Positions 63,750-64,000 of a DNA stretch of 64,000 bases are shown piece by piece; the stretch's first letter is position 1; every line of letters starts with the position of its first letter. The position numbers were made by a program, and so were the translations under genes. Source of the DNA: Serratia symbiotica (GTDB lineage Bacteria > Pseudomonadota > Gammaproteobacteria > Enterobacterales > Enterobacteriaceae); the NCBI GenBank assembly GCA_024160085.1, contig JAMDYG010000001.1:806001-870000 (forward strand), written 5' to 3'. The notes below the pieces were generated by a model. That model worked only from the letters and a program-made list of their open reading frames with translations, was not told the DNA's origin and searched no databases.

Positions 63750-64000
63750 TCAGACGCGGTCGGTTAGCCCTACCAATGCTTGATCCAACGCCTGACGCAA
63801 TAGTTGGCGATCATGACGATGTGGGATGTCGCTGGCCTCCAACGGTTGCTGAATCACCACACGCTCCCGTATCTGACGAGTGTCAACGCCGGGGCCAACG
63901 ATCAGCGCATCGATCATTTGGCGGCCAATTTTTTCCTCCATTAGTACCAGCTTGTCTTTTAGCGGTAGCGACGCGGCGGCAACGCTCAACTCGCGGCCTA
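63750..64000 (-). CDS. yvcK: YvcK/YbhK gluconeogenesis factor, C-terminal part (partial)
   Basis: Cut by the window end. [40 protein letters not shown] and [20 protein letters not shown] match the C-terminal end of YvcK, a UDP-sugar-binding protein in morphology and carbon control. The open part is undamaged up to the stop at 63750, but the remaining 220 residues are outside the window. In E. coli it also follows uvrB, in the opposite direction. Confidence 0.9.
   Translation of the reverse strand, partial: GRELSVAAASLPLKDKLVLMEEKIGRQMIDALIVGPGVDTRQIRERVVIQQPLEASDIPHRHDRQLLRQALDQALVGLTDRV

Overview
The window looks like a chromosome segment of an insect-associated, host-restricted Serratia in early-to-middle genome reduction. 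Serratia symbiotica from aphids is the best guess. Gene order follows the Enterobacterales backbone (yceB-rimJ-murJ; fur-fldA-ybfE-ybfF-seqA-pgm; phrB-ybgI-gltA-sdhCDAB-sucABCD-cydABX-ybgE-ybgC-tolQRAB-pal-cpoB-tRNA-nadA-aroG-gpmA; acrZ-modBC-ybhA-pgl-bioABFCD-uvrB-yvcK). Products resemble Serratia proteins, including a chitobiase remnant, and base composition is roughly balanced rather than extremely AT-rich. The assignment rests on recalled family sequences; no search was run.

The main feature is massive pseudogene content. About 24 genes look intact or nearly so: yceB, murJ, fur, fldA, pgm, phrB, sucC, sucD, cydX, tolQ, tolR, tolA, tolB, pal, cpoB, gpmA, psiF, acrZ, ybhA, pgl, bioA, bioD, uvrB and the visible end of yvcK. 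Roughly twice that number are broken by nonsense changes, homopolymer frameshifts, short tandem duplications or deletions.

Layout. 1-2.1 kb: IS4 remnant and dead dbpA. 2.2-5.7 kb: yceB, a dead small gene, dead rimJ, intact murJ. 5.9-10.9 kb: accessory graveyard with a DUF1120/chaperone fimbrial operon, an IS5-type element, an acyltransferase and a phage-type adenine methylase, all broken. 11-22 kb: chitobiase tail, fur, fldA, dead ybfE/ybfF/seqA, pgm, dead ybgA, phrB, dead ybgI, nei scrap, dead gltA. 22.9-31.8 kb: sdhCDAB and sucAB dead, sucCD intact. 32-37.6 kb: dead PAP2 phosphatase, dead cydA/cydB, intact cydX. 38-43.2 kb: an intact Tol-Pal island. 43.3-45.6 kb: decayed tRNA-Lys, dead nadA, a pnuC/aroG deletion junction. 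46-53 kb: gpmA, psiF, a dead CPBP protein, acrZ, dead modBC, ybhA, pgl. 53-55.8 kb: group II intron and IS3 remnants around a degraded unknown secreted protein. 56-60.5 kb: biotin locus with only bioA and bioD intact. 60.8-64 kb: uvrB with its regulatory sites, a dead DUF2132 gene and the end of yvcK.

Functionally, the intact genes serve envelope integrity (MurJ, Tol-Pal), central sugar metabolism (Pgm, GpmA, Pgl), iron control and electron transfer (Fur, FldA) and DNA repair (UvrB, PhrB). The oxidative TCA cycle, cytochrome bd, molybdate uptake, de novo NAD synthesis and complete biotin synthesis appear lost at these loci. Two repeat families sit between genes: ERIC (five copies) and a ~147-bp inverted-repeat-ended element (four copies). 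I found no CRISPR array and no convincing new multi-gene system; the interest lies in how decay happened and what was spared.
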